This document shows, in pieces, positions 1 to 7,379 of a DNA stretch of 18,989 nt. Within the stretch, counting starts at the first letter, position 1; every line of letters begins with the position of its first letter. Below the pieces are notes generated by a model. The model did no database searches. It had not been told where the DNA came from and saw only the letters and a list, made by a program, of their open reading frames with translations. The DNA is from Arenicellales bacterium. GTDB taxonomy: Bacteria; Pseudomonadota; Gammaproteobacteria; Arenicellales; UBA868. The position numbers and the translations under genes were made by a program. The stretch is taken from NCBI GenBank assembly GCA_028825345.1, contig JAPKAJ010000013.1, positions 1 through 18,989 of the forward strand, in the 5' to 3' direction.

Positions 1-276
1 CGTATTAAACAGTGAATGAGCAATCTGGCAGGCCGCCATATTGACTTCGTCTTGGTTGGTTACTGCGAGCACCAGATCAGCGTCTCGCCCGCCAGCTTGT
101 TCCAGTATGCTTGGATGAGAGGCGGCCCCGTGTAGGGTACGAATATCGAGTCGATCCTGGAGTCCTTCGAGTTTTTCATTGTCGATATCGACCAGAGTCA
201 CATCGTTGTCTTCGCGCGAGAGAATCTCCGCCATCGAGGTGCCGACTTGTCCTGCGCCCAGAATGATTATTTTCAC
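1..276 (-). CDS. trkA: Trk potassium uptake system NAD-binding protein TrkA (N-terminal 92 residues, cut by the left edge)
   Basis: TrkA is the cytoplasmic, peripheral NAD(H)-binding regulator of the TrkH/TrkG potassium channel. Translating the minus strand from a GTG at 276 gives a protein beginning KIIILGAGQVG, a Rossmann beta strand followed by the GxGxxG nucleotide-binding loop. About 20 residues on, the acidic end of the second strand reads TLVDID. Further along, HGAASHPSILEQAG and LVLAVTNQDEVNMAACQIAHS match E. coli TrkA closely. The frame is open to base 1, so only about the first fifth of the usual roughly 458 residues is present. It lies 28 bases downstream of the ntrX stop on the same strand and is probably the last visible gene of the def-to-trkA operon. 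GTG is the best start because the nucleotide-binding strand follows at once. Confidence 0.93.
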   Translation of the reverse strand, partial: MKIIILGAGQVGTSMAEILSREDNDVTLVDIDNEKLEGLQDRLDIRTLHGAASHPSILEQAGGRDADLVLAVTNQDEVNMAACQIAHSLFNT

Positions 277-304
277 GGGTACTGTTCCCTGCGGTTAACG
301 AGTT

Positions 305-1690
305 TCATTGGCGATACTTTTCAGCCTTGGGGTTGATGCCCAGGCCTTTAAGTTTGCGGTAGAGATGTGTGCGCTCGAGTTCGGCCCGCCGCGCCAGTTC
401 ACTGATATTTCCACCGGTTTGGTGCAGATGGAATTCCAGGTAGTCACGCTCAAAACCTTCTCGCGCAGATCTAAGCGGCCGACCGAAATCCCGCCAGGCA
501 TTTTTTTCCTCGACTTCGTCAAGCGGAGTTGCGCTTTGGCTCATGACCTCACGAGTCTCTTCGGCCTCAATCTCCTGTGAGGTTGTTGTCAGCAGCATAC
601 GGTGAATAAAGTTGATCAACTCACGCACATTTCCTGGCCATGGACGGTTACGGAGGTAATTGATCGACGAGATGGAAAATCGACGAAAGGGTAGGCGTTG
701 GTTCTCAGTAATTTGCTGAACGTAGTGATTGATCAGATCCGGAATATCCTCTCGATGTGCACGCAGGGGTGGAACCTGTATCGAAACCGTATTGATACGA
801 TAGAAAAGGTCTTCCCGTAGCAATTTGTCGGCCATTTTTTGTTCCAGAGCTTGGTTCGAAGTGGCCACGAGGCGGGTATTCAAGTCAAGTGGTGTTGTAC
901 CGCCCAAGCGAAAGAAACGGCCACCTTCAAGGGCGTTGAGCAGTTTGGCCTGGGCATCGAGATTTAGATCACCGATCTCGTCAAGTACCAACGTGCCGCC
1001 GTTGGCCTGCTCCAGTTGTCCAGGACGAGTGACACCTTCGATTTCTGTTCCGAACAGGATAGCGCCGATGCTTTCAGCGGGCAGCGCGCCAAGATTCACT
1101 TCGATAAATGGTCCGCTGGAAAGTCTGCTGGCCTGATGCAATGCACGTGCCGCAACACCTTTGCCTGAGCCTGCTTCCCCGCGAATCATAACTGGCTGGT
1201 CGGTGGTTCCCACCCGGCTGATCAGTTGCTTTAGTTCAGCTAGAGATTCACTGTGGCCGATTAAACCGGCGGCAGGTTCGAGGCGTGTTCTCAATTGCAG
1301 ATTTTCAGTTTGCAGACGCACGTTTTCAAGTGCTCGGGCTACGGTAACCAGTAGCTTGGCAGTGGACAGCGGTTTCTCCAAAAAATCATAGGCACCGACG
1401 CGAATGGCTTCGACCGCAGTTTCTACCGTGCCGTGGCCAGAGATCATGATGACTGGAGTTTGTAGTACGTCCGAATCCTTGCGCCATTCGCGAAGCAGGG
1501 CGATGCCGTCGGTGTCCGGCATCCAGATATCCAGCAGCACCAGGTCAGGGCGATCCTCGACATAGCACACGCGGGCCGTTGCCGCATCCTGGGCGGTTGT
1601 TACGGCGTACCCTTCGTCACTCAGGATATCGCTGACTACTTGCCGTATATCCGGTTCATCATCGACGACAAGAACAGTAAATGGGCTCAT
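305..1690 (-). CDS. ntrX: NtrX-type response regulator (receiver, AAA+ and Fis-type DNA-binding domains)
   Basis: This is the response regulator partner of the sensor kinase encoded just upstream. The 461 residues start at ATG 1690. Residues 5-120 are a receiver domain with the acidic pair D10/D11, phospho-acceptor D54 (LLDIWMPD), S84 and K106. Residues 142-370 are an AAA+ domain with Walker A GEAGSGKG at 171-178, Walker B TLVLDEI at 233-239, the REDLFYRIN arginine-finger stretch near 292-300 and WPGNVREL at 351-358. The C-terminus, about 415-452, is a Fis-like helix-turn-helix (GGNISELARRAELERTHLYR). The sigma-54-contacting GAFTGA loop is absent: after LFG at 212-214 comes TEIEGVTRPGQLEQA. 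It may therefore regulate sigma-70 promoters rather than activate sigma-54, which is inference from the missing loop. The domain layout and the ntrY partner favour NtrX over NtrC. The gene lies 31 bases after ntrY. Confidence 0.92.
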   Translation of the reverse strand: MSPFTVLVVDDEPDIRQVVSDILSDEGYAVTTAQDAATARVCYVEDRPDLVLLDIWMPDTDGIALLREWRKDSDVLQTPVIMISGHGTVETAVEAIRVGAYDFLEKPLSTAKLLVTVARALENVRLQTENLQLRTRLEPAAGLIGHSESLAELKQLISRVGTTDQPVMIRGEAGSGKGVAARALHQASRLSSGPFIEVNLGALPAESIGAILFGTEIEGVTRPGQLEQANGGTLVLDEIGDLNLDAQAKLLNALEGGRFFRLGGTTPLDLNTRLVATSNQALEQKMADKLLREDLFYRINTVSIQVPPLRAHREDIPDLINHYVQQITENQRLPFRRFSISSINYLRNRPWPGNVRELINFIHRMLLTTTSQEIEAEETREVMSQSATPLDEVEEKNAWRDFGRPLRSAREGFERDYLEFHLHQTGGNISELARRAELERTHLYRKLKGLGINPKAEKYRQ

Positions 1691-1721
1691 AGGGTTATTG
1701 TGCGTTTGAGGGCCCTGGGCA

Positions 1722-3866
1722 TTACTGGCGTAGCGGGAGCGAAATTATAACGGTAGCCCCGCCGTTGGGCAGATTGGTCGCGCGGATATTGCCACCGTGC
1801 TCTTCGACAATCCGACGACAGATCGCCAGTCCCAGTCCGCTGCCTTTTTCCTTTGAGGTCACATAAGGCTCAAAGATTCGGTCAATGGTCTGCGGATCGA
1901 ACCCCGGGCCATTATCATGGACCGTGAGGTTGATTCCTTGAGTGCTTTCGTTCAAGCGAGTACTGATGATGACTTCACCTGAATCACTCTCAAGGGCATC
2001 TTGTGCGTTGATAACGAGATTGTTCAGAACCTGACGCAAGGCGTTGGGGTCAGCCCGTGTCTGTCCCAGCGTGGTGTCCAGATCGGTCAGTAGTTTGATG
2101 GGTGTTGCTCCGGACCGGAAAAGCTCGACGGTGTCAGTGACTAACTGGTTGATATCGATCAGGAGCAATTGCAACGGCGCCGGCTGAGCGTACTCGGCAA
2201 AGGCATTGACCATAGTTTTCATCGCTTCGACCTGCTGCACGATGGTTCTAGTTGATCGATCCAGTGTTTCACGCTGTTCAGGAGCGACGACCGACAGGTA
2301 TTTGTTGCGAATACGTTCAGCTGAGAGCTGTATTGGGGTCAGGGGGTTCTTGATCTCATGGGCGAGCCGGCGCGCCACTTCACCCCAGGCGGCGTCCCGC
2401 TGCGCCTTGAGTAATTCGGTTGCATCTTCGAAAACCACCACATATCCTGGGTCGACGCTTTCGGCATCCAGTCGAGTACCGCTGCAGATCAGAATATGTC
2501 GGCCGTTGGCACCAGTGACACTGATTTCACGCTGCCATTCCTTGGCCTGCTGTCTCATGCCATTTTCTACCGCACCCAACAGAGTAGTGGCCCCGGGCAG
2601 GGCATCGCGCAATTGGTTGATTCCGGTACCGATGAAGTTCTCCAGGTTCGCTTCAAGAATCCGTTCTGCTGCCGCGTTATAGGTGCGTAGGTGTTGTTGC
2701 CCATCAAACGAGAGCACTCCAGCCGAAAGATGTGTCAGTACGGTATTGAGGTAGGCATGCTCCGCTTCAGCTCTTTGCTGGCTTTCCAGGGCGACTTGCT
2801 GGGCGTTGCCAATTTCGCGGGTCATCCGGTTAAAGGAGTCAACGAGCACGCCGAGTTCGTCTCCGCTGTGGACCGGCAATTGTTTATTGTAATCGCCTCG
2901 GGCAACCGCCTGGGTGCCTTCGGCCAGGTCGCGAAGCGGCGCGACCAGTCTTTGGACAAGAACTATCGACGCCCATAGTGCGATCAGCAATGTCATGACG
3001 GTAATCAGTGTCAGCGTTAATACGAAGCTGACGGTCAGTGGGCCACGCAGGTATTTCAGTTTTTCATACTCTGTCGAAGCCGACTCTACGCTCTCTCCTA
3101 GGCGCGAATAACGCAGCGGCAATTGATGCAGTATCTGTAACACTCTTGCCGGCGTACTAACTCCAAGGCCAGGCACGGGTATCGCTACTCGGAGCATCAG
3201 TCCGCGGTCCTGGGTGGGCTCAAATTCAGCGAATATCTGGTCGCGACGGACTTTTCTCAGGACTTGCTTATCCGGCGCATCAGGCACCAGTGATATCGCC
3301 ATCTTGCTGCTGGATGCCAGAATTCGGCCGCTGGCCGAATGTAGACTCATTTCCTCAAATGCTCCGGCTTCGCGAAGCCTGTCAAGCAGGTTGTACAGTT
3401 GAAACGACGAGGTAGTCGTTTCGATTAGCCGTGCGGCTTTATGTGCCTGCTGAATCACATCGAGTTTGGTTGCTTCCAGTGTGCTTCTTCCCAGGAGTAG
3501 TGCGTCGTCGAGAGCCTGTTCTATCTGGACATCAAACCACGAGTCGATGCTTCGACTCAGAAACTGGACTGCAAAATAATAGACCATCGCGAGCGGCACA
3601 ACAGCGAGAATCACGAAGGTCCCGATAAAGCGAAGCGTCAGTCTGGACCCCAGAGTCCGATTGCGGAACTGGATAACGAGCCTGCGGATCTGGAAGAAGG
3701 TTAGGATTGCCAGAATGACAATTCCCACAACATTTAAAACGATGAGCGCCACGTAGTGGTCACCAAAAAGGTCATCGTTCTTCGCGCTCTGGCTGAGCAG
3801 AATAGATGCCACCAGCAGAACGATTGACAGGGCTAGCGTGAGCGCAAACCCCAGGGATCGATTCAC
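1722..3866 (-). CDS. ntrY: NtrY-type membrane sensor histidine kinase
   Basis: This inner-membrane histidine kinase is the presumed phosphodonor for NtrX. I place the start at GTG 3866 because it overlaps the upstream stop as GTGA and has GGAAGG about 10 bases before it. A longer reading to 3911 would need a TTG inside the preceding gene. The protein has 714 residues in this reading. Membrane segments lie near 5-25, 37-58 and 79-101, then a periplasmic region of about 170 residues, then a fourth segment near 277-304. A HAMP domain follows at about 305-355, with LVAPLRDLAEGTQAVARGDY at its start, and a PAS-like domain at about 370-480. The phospho-acceptor is H503 in ARRLAHEIKNPLTPIQLSAE. The ATPase domain has the N box NNLVINAQDAL at 615-625, DNGPG at 651-655 and GSGLGL at 675-680. 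The four-segment topology plus HAMP and PAS is that of NtrY, not of soluble NtrB. The stimulus is unknown. Confidence 0.92.
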   Translation of the reverse strand: MNRSLGFALTLALSIVLLVASILLSQSAKNDDLFGDHYVALIVLNVVGIVILAILTFFQIRRLVIQFRNRTLGSRLTLRFIGTFVILAVVPLAMVYYFAVQFLSRSIDSWFDVQIEQALDDALLLGRSTLEATKLDVIQQAHKAARLIETTTSSFQLYNLLDRLREAGAFEEMSLHSASGRILASSSKMAISLVPDAPDKQVLRKVRRDQIFAEFEPTQDRGLMLRVAIPVPGLGVSTPARVLQILHQLPLRYSRLGESVESASTEYEKLKYLRGPLTVSFVLTLTLITVMTLLIALWASIVLVQRLVAPLRDLAEGTQAVARGDYNKQLPVHSGDELGVLVDSFNRMTREIGNAQQVALESQQRAEAEHAYLNTVLTHLSAGVLSFDGQQHLRTYNAAAERILEANLENFIGTGINQLRDALPGATTLLGAVENGMRQQAKEWQREISVTGANGRHILICSGTRLDAESVDPGYVVVFEDATELLKAQRDAAWGEVARRLAHEIKNPLTPIQLSAERIRNKYLSVVAPEQRETLDRSTRTIVQQVEAMKTMVNAFAEYAQPAPLQLLLIDINQLVTDTVELFRSGATPIKLLTDLDTTLGQTRADPNALRQVLNNLVINAQDALESDSGEVIISTRLNESTQGINLTVHDNGPGFDPQTIDRIFEPYVTSKEKGSGLGLAICRRIVEEHGGNIRATNLPNGGATVIISLPLRQ

Positions 3867-4450
3867 CGGGTCTTGACCTTCCAGCGTCCCCAACTGCTGC
3901 GCAGTTGCCAATCCTTAAAAATAAGGGCAACCAGTTTCAAAGGTCCGGGCAGACTTTTGCGATCTAGCGAAACCTGCAGACGCATCGGCAGTTCATCGTT
4001 CTCATGGGCCCCCGCGGGCAAGTCAACTGTCTTTGCAAAGTGGCCTATGGCGCTCAGCGTTTCAGTCAGAGTAGGGAAATCATCGGTCGTCCCCGTCGCG
4101 ACCTGGGTCAGGGTGTAACGGTTGGACAATGCATGGTGCTCCACGCGGAAGCGCTGCTCCCAGTTTGCTACCTTAAAGTACCATGATGCCAGGCTGGCCC
4201 GGTAAAGTCGGGTCTGCACCACTATGGTAAGCCCAATACCTTTGGACAGCGCTTGAGCAGGATCACCCGTGATCTTTAGGGTCAATCGTGCCGAGGTGCT
4301 GAGTAAGCCCCCAACCAGTTTCGATTGCCCCGAATTAACGGCGAATTGGGCGTGCGCGTGTATCGAAAAACCGGCAAGTAGCATTGCCAGCAGCAATGCT
4401 TGCAGCAGGCGGGTTGGCCGGGCGGCGCCGGAATTTGGCTGAAAAAACAT
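3863..4450 (-). CDS. DUF4390-family exported protein of unknown function
   Basis: A 195-residue protein starting at ATG 4450. An N-terminal signal peptide (positively charged start, then LLQALLLAMLLAGFSIHAHA) predicts export, with likely cleavage after AHA at residue 34. The mature part is small and probably beta-rich. The stretches WYFKVANWEQRFRV and the C-terminal PMRLQVSLDRKSLPGPLKLV followed by KDWQLRSSW are the signatures by which I recognise DUF4390, a family usually found between rsmB and ntrY. Biochemical function is not known to me. The stop overlaps the ntrY start by four bases, which suggests translational coupling. A periplasmic or membrane-associated role connected with the NtrY sensor domain is a reasonable inference but is not shown by the sequence. 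The gene lies 55 bases downstream of rsmB, the largest gap in this operon, and that gap contains a perfect TATAAT. Confidence 0.85.
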   Translation of the reverse strand: MFFQPNSGAARPTRLLQALLLAMLLAGFSIHAHAQFAVNSGQSKLVGGLLSTSARLTLKITGDPAQALSKGIGLTIVVQTRLYRASLASWYFKVANWEQRFRVEHHALSNRYTLTQVATGTTDDFPTLTETLSAIGHFAKTVDLPAGAHENDELPMRLQVSLDRKSLPGPLKLVALIFKDWQLRSSWGRWKVKTR

Positions 4451-4476
4451 AGAAGATGATTTTCGGGCTGGGCCGA

Positions 4477-4482
4477 ATTATA
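4477..4482 (-). promoter_or_regulatory. Possible internal promoter -10 element before the DUF4390-ntrYX genes
   Basis: On the minus strand the 55-base gap between rsmB and the DUF4390 gene contains a perfect TATAAT, about 27 bases before the ATG. No good -35 hexamer sits 16-18 bases upstream (the sequence there is near GGCTAC) and there is no TGn extension. It would need an activator or be weak. Chance occurrence is possible. Confidence 0.25.
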
Positions 4483-4505
4483 CGGTCTTGCCGATGTTCG
4501 TAGCC

Positions 4506-5795
4506 TTAATCCTTGAATAACGATGCAAAGTACAGGCCATCATGCTCTTCGTTGGGCAGAAACTGATTTCCCAGTTCAGTTGTCAGGGCGCCTGATACGG
4601 TCGGTTTTTCGGGTTTTTCTCCAGAGTGTTTACGGTGTAACTCAAGCAAGGGGCCGTCATTCTCTTGTGGCAGGACCGAGCAGGTAATGTAAAGCAATTG
4701 GCCACCCGGAGCGAGCAAAGGCCACAGCCGCGCTGCCATCTGTGCCTGGGTTCTTGTGTAGGTGATGATGTCCGAAGCTCGTCGATGGTGGCGGATATCA
4801 GGGTGTCGCCTCATGATTCCGGTCCCACTGCACGGTGCGTCCAATACGATTAGGTCAAATAATTGACCATCCCACCAGGTTTCGGGCTGTAGGACGTCGC
4901 CCGCGATGAGTTTCGCTGTCAAGCCGAGTCGAGTCAGGTTGTCACTGATCGCTTCTGTACGGCCTGGTCGATCAAGCGCGGTGAGCGATTTAATCTGCGG
5001 ATACACCTCGAGCAGATGGGTGCATTTTCCGCCGGGCGCTGCGCAGGCGTCGAGGACCCGAGTCCCTTGAGCAGGCTGGCAAAATATTGGCGTCATTTGC
5101 GCCGCAGCATCCTGTATTGACACCTTGCCGGCTGCAAAGCCAGGAAGTTCAGCCACGGACACAGGTTTATCTAAAATGACACCCCAGGGGCTAAGTGTTG
5201 AGGCCTGTGCACTGAATCCTTGTTGCCGCAGCCACTCGAGGTATTCATCACGTGGCATCTGCAAAGTGTTAACCCGTAATGTCATGGGAGGTTTACGGTT
5301 TGCTGTCTCCAACACTTGGCTCCACTGATCGGGCCAGGCTTTGCGTATCGCATTCAGTAACCAGCGGGGAGTCGCAAAGAGTTCTTCATCACTGGCCGGT
5401 TCGGTACTGGTCTTAGCCCGTAAGTGAGAGCGTAATACGGCGTTTATCAGGCTGGTCGCTTTTGGAGCGCCGAGCAGTGCTGCGGCGTCGACAGTGCTGG
5501 CTGTCACCGCGTAATCGGGTTCGTCCAGGTGATCGTACTGGTAAAGCCCGCACACTAACAGCGATTCGAGTATTCGATCCCGGGCACGCAGTGGCCGATG
5601 TAATTGGCGCGACAAGACTCCTTGGTAGCGGTGCCACCAGCGCAGCGCACCCCAGGCGATTTCCCGTGTTTCGCTAATGCGACGCGCTGGGACGGTGTTC
5701 AGATGCTTCTTGGCTGCCATCTCCAAAGAGCGACCCTGGGCGACAACATCATGGACTATACGAGCGGCGACGGCACAAACTTCAGCGCTGGGCAT
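4506..5795 (-). CDS. rsmB: 16S rRNA (cytosine(967)-C(5))-methyltransferase RsmB
   Basis: RsmB (Sun/Fmu) uses S-adenosylmethionine to methylate C967 of 16S rRNA. I chose ATG 5795: it gives 429 residues, the same length as E. coli RsmB, and has GGGGGA six bases before it. An ATG at 5915 would add 40 residues read inside fmt that have no family counterpart. Residues 1-130 are a NusB-like RNA-binding domain. The methyltransferase domain has the SAM loop VLDACAAPGGKCTHLLE (247-263), ALDRPG (273-278), motif IV VLDAPCSGTG with C322, and motif VI LLYITCSVLPQEN with the predicted catalytic nucleophile C372 (E. coli C375). The C-terminus DGLYFASLFKD is typical. The start overlaps the fmt stop by 14 bases, so the two are probably translated together. 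Confidence 0.96.
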   Translation of the reverse strand: MPSAEVCAVAARIVHDVVAQGRSLEMAAKKHLNTVPARRISETREIAWGALRWWHRYQGVLSRQLHRPLRARDRILESLLVCGLYQYDHLDEPDYAVTASTVDAAALLGAPKATSLINAVLRSHLRAKTSTEPASDEELFATPRWLLNAIRKAWPDQWSQVLETANRKPPMTLRVNTLQMPRDEYLEWLRQQGFSAQASTLSPWGVILDKPVSVAELPGFAAGKVSIQDAAAQMTPIFCQPAQGTRVLDACAAPGGKCTHLLEVYPQIKSLTALDRPGRTEAISDNLTRLGLTAKLIAGDVLQPETWWDGQLFDLIVLDAPCSGTGIMRRHPDIRHHRRASDIITYTRTQAQMAARLWPLLAPGGQLLYITCSVLPQENDGPLLELHRKHSGEKPEKPTVSGALTTELGNQFLPNEEHDGLYFASLFKD

Positions 5796-6738
5796 GATCT
5801 GTCCCCCAGGCTGTGAAAATCGAGCCGGATTTGATAGGGTGACCATGGAGAAAGGCTCGGGTATCCAGCGCTTTACCGCCTGGACGCTGCAGTTCCAGTA
5901 GCTCAAGCGCTCCATTGCCGGTTTGCACCTGAATCAACCCATCTTGGGCGGCGAGAACCATGCCGGGATCTGCGCTAGTGCAGGACGGTTTCGCGCGAGC
6001 CCGTCGGATCAGGTAATCCATGTCGCCCAGCCGCGAGCGGGCCAGCGGCCAGGGATTGAAGGCTCGGATGCGTCGTTCCAACACCTCGGCGGGTGACCGC
6101 CAGTCAAGCCAGGTTTCGGCTCGGGTGAGTTGTTGTGCGTAACAGGCTCCGGTGGCAGCCTGCGGTGTGCCGATGACGGGCGTTTGATGTAGTCGAGCCA
6201 ACAGGCCTCGAAGCGCTTGTGCACCCAGCGTTGCGAGGCGATTGTGCAAAGATCCGCTGTTTTCACATTCATTGATTAATGTATCAGCGGTCGCTAAGAC
6301 AGGCCCGGTATCGAGCCCTTCATCCATCTGCATCAGGGTTACGCCAGTACGGGTGTCCCCGGCTTCAATGGCTCGCTGAATGGGTGCAGCGCCACGCCAC
6401 CGGGGCAACAGTGAAGCGTGAACGTTTATGCATCCCAGGCGTGGTGTCGTCAGCACAGCGCGCGGCAGGATCAGACCGTACGCGACAACTACCATGAGGT
6501 CGATGTCCAGTGTGGATAGGTGCGGCGCCTCAGTATCCAGATCGGCCGGTTGGCGCAGTGTCAGCCCGCGACGCAGTGCGAGTTCTTTGACTGGGGACGC
6601 ACGCAGTTTGCGGCCGCGTCCAGCCGGGCGATCTGGTTGGGTGTACACGGCACATACCTCCACATCGGAATCGAGCATGACCTCCAGTGAAGGTATTGCG
6701 AAATCAGGGGTACCAGCAAAAACTGTGCGTAGGGTCAC
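5782..6738 (-). CDS. fmt: Methionyl-tRNA formyltransferase
   Basis: Fmt transfers a formyl group from 10-formyltetrahydrofolate to initiator Met-tRNA in the cytoplasm. The 318 residues begin at GTG 6738 with TLRTVFAGTPDFAIPSLEVM, matching the family start, so the GTG is credible although its ribosome site is weak. The N-terminal Rossmann-like domain carries QPDRPAGRGRKLRASPVK at 34-51, the loop that recognises the acceptor stem. Catalytic residues are N105, H107 (INVHASLLPRWRGAAPIQRA) and D143 (MDEGLDTGPV). The C-terminal anticodon-side OB-like domain runs from about 205 and includes IRAFNPWPLARS. It sits five bases after def, so formylation and deformylation enzymes are co-expressed, and it overlaps rsmB by 14 bases. 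Length and motifs are normal. Confidence 0.97.
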   Translation of the reverse strand: MTLRTVFAGTPDFAIPSLEVMLDSDVEVCAVYTQPDRPAGRGRKLRASPVKELALRRGLTLRQPADLDTEAPHLSTLDIDLMVVVAYGLILPRAVLTTPRLGCINVHASLLPRWRGAAPIQRAIEAGDTRTGVTLMQMDEGLDTGPVLATADTLINECENSGSLHNRLATLGAQALRGLLARLHQTPVIGTPQAATGACYAQQLTRAETWLDWRSPAEVLERRIRAFNPWPLARSRLGDMDYLIRRARAKPSCTSADPGMVLAAQDGLIQVQTGNGALELLELQRPGGKALDTRAFLHGHPIKSGSIFTAWGTDHAQR

Positions 6739-6743
6739 TGTTG

Positions 6744-7283
6744 TCAGATAACTGGCGCGTTCTCTTTGTCGCAGCTAGTGGGGCGCTCCGAGTGGGATTC
6801 GCGAACGAGGCGTTTGCGAATACGGTCACGCTTAAGCTGAGATAAATAGTCTACGAATACCTTACCATCCAGGTGATCGACTTCGTGTTGGATACAGATT
6901 GCCAGTAGTCCCTCGGTATGCAACTCGATGGGCATTCCGTCGCTATCCAGCGCTGTGACATTGGCCTGTGAGAAGCGTGCGACAGGCTCGATGATTCCGG
7001 GAACCGACAAGCAGCCCTCCTCGGATTCAATGGTTTCGCCAAAACTGGAAATGACTGGGTTGATAAAGACCTGTAGTTGGTCGTGGGTCTCTGAAATATC
7101 AATCACCACGACACGTTTTGTAACGTTCACCTGGGTAGCTGCCAACCCAATGCCTGGTGCGGCGTACATGGTTTGAGCCATATCCTTCACAAGTTGTCTG
7201 ACCGATTGATCTACGGTCTCAATAGGCCTAGCCTGTTTTCGCAGTCGGGGGTCGGGGTACACCAGAATATCGAGCAACGCCAT
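6744..7283 (-). CDS. def: Peptide deformylase
   Basis: Def removes the N-formyl group from nascent proteins at the ribosome exit and is an Fe(II) metalloenzyme. I chose ATG 7283, which gives 179 residues starting MALLDILVYPDPRLRK as in the family. An upstream TTG at 7337 would add 18 residues without family support. All three signature motifs are intact: GIGLAATQ at 44-51, EEGCLSVP at 88-95 with metal ligand C91, and QHEVDHLDG at 132-140 with ligands H133 and H137 and catalytic E134. LLAICIQHE and DYLSQLKRDRIRKRL are close to E. coli. The tail past about residue 160 is roughly ten residues longer than in E. coli and poorly conserved. It is the first gene of the minus-strand operon and is divergent from the LysM gene. 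Confidence 0.97.
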   Translation of the reverse strand: MALLDILVYPDPRLRKQARPIETVDQSVRQLVKDMAQTMYAAPGIGLAATQVNVTKRVVVIDISETHDQLQVFINPVISSFGETIESEEGCLSVPGIIEPVARFSQANVTALDSDGMPIELHTEGLLAICIQHEVDHLDGKVFVDYLSQLKRDRIRKRLVRESHSERPTSCDKENAPVI

Positions 7284-7379
7284 GGTTTCAGTGCAAGGTC
7301 CGGGTTTGTGAACTGGTTCGCTTGGCTCGCACGGCAACTGTTGTCTACACTACAATAGATGCGGCGAGGAATGAATGCA
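7284..7379. promoter_or_regulatory. Divergent intergenic region between def and the LysM gene
   Basis: These 96 bases separate the minus-strand def operon from the plus-strand LysM gene, so both promoters should lie here or within the 5' ends. On the plus strand TACAAT at 7351-7356 matches the -10 consensus in five of six positions, but no good -35 is correctly spaced (TTGGCT at 7322-7327 is 18 bases before an alternative TACACT at 7346-7351). I see no convincing minus-strand promoter for def. GAGGA at 7366-7370 is a ribosome-binding site nine bases before ATG 7380. Confidence 0.4.

Noticed and set aside
2206..2682. 158-codon plus-strand frame inside ntrY.
   Set aside because: It is antisense to the conserved kinase core of NtrY. 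The composition (Ser/Arg/Ala rich) is typical of a shadow frame.
3864..3911. Longer NtrY reading from a TTG at 3911.
   Set aside because: It overlaps the DUF4390 gene by 49 bases and adds a hydrophilic extension before the first membrane segment. GTG 3866 has a ribosome site and the common four-base GTGA overlap.
5796..5915. RsmB reading from ATG 5915 with 40 extra residues.
   Set aside because: The extra part lies inside fmt and has no family counterpart. ATG 5795 gives exactly the E. coli length and has GGGGGA upstream.
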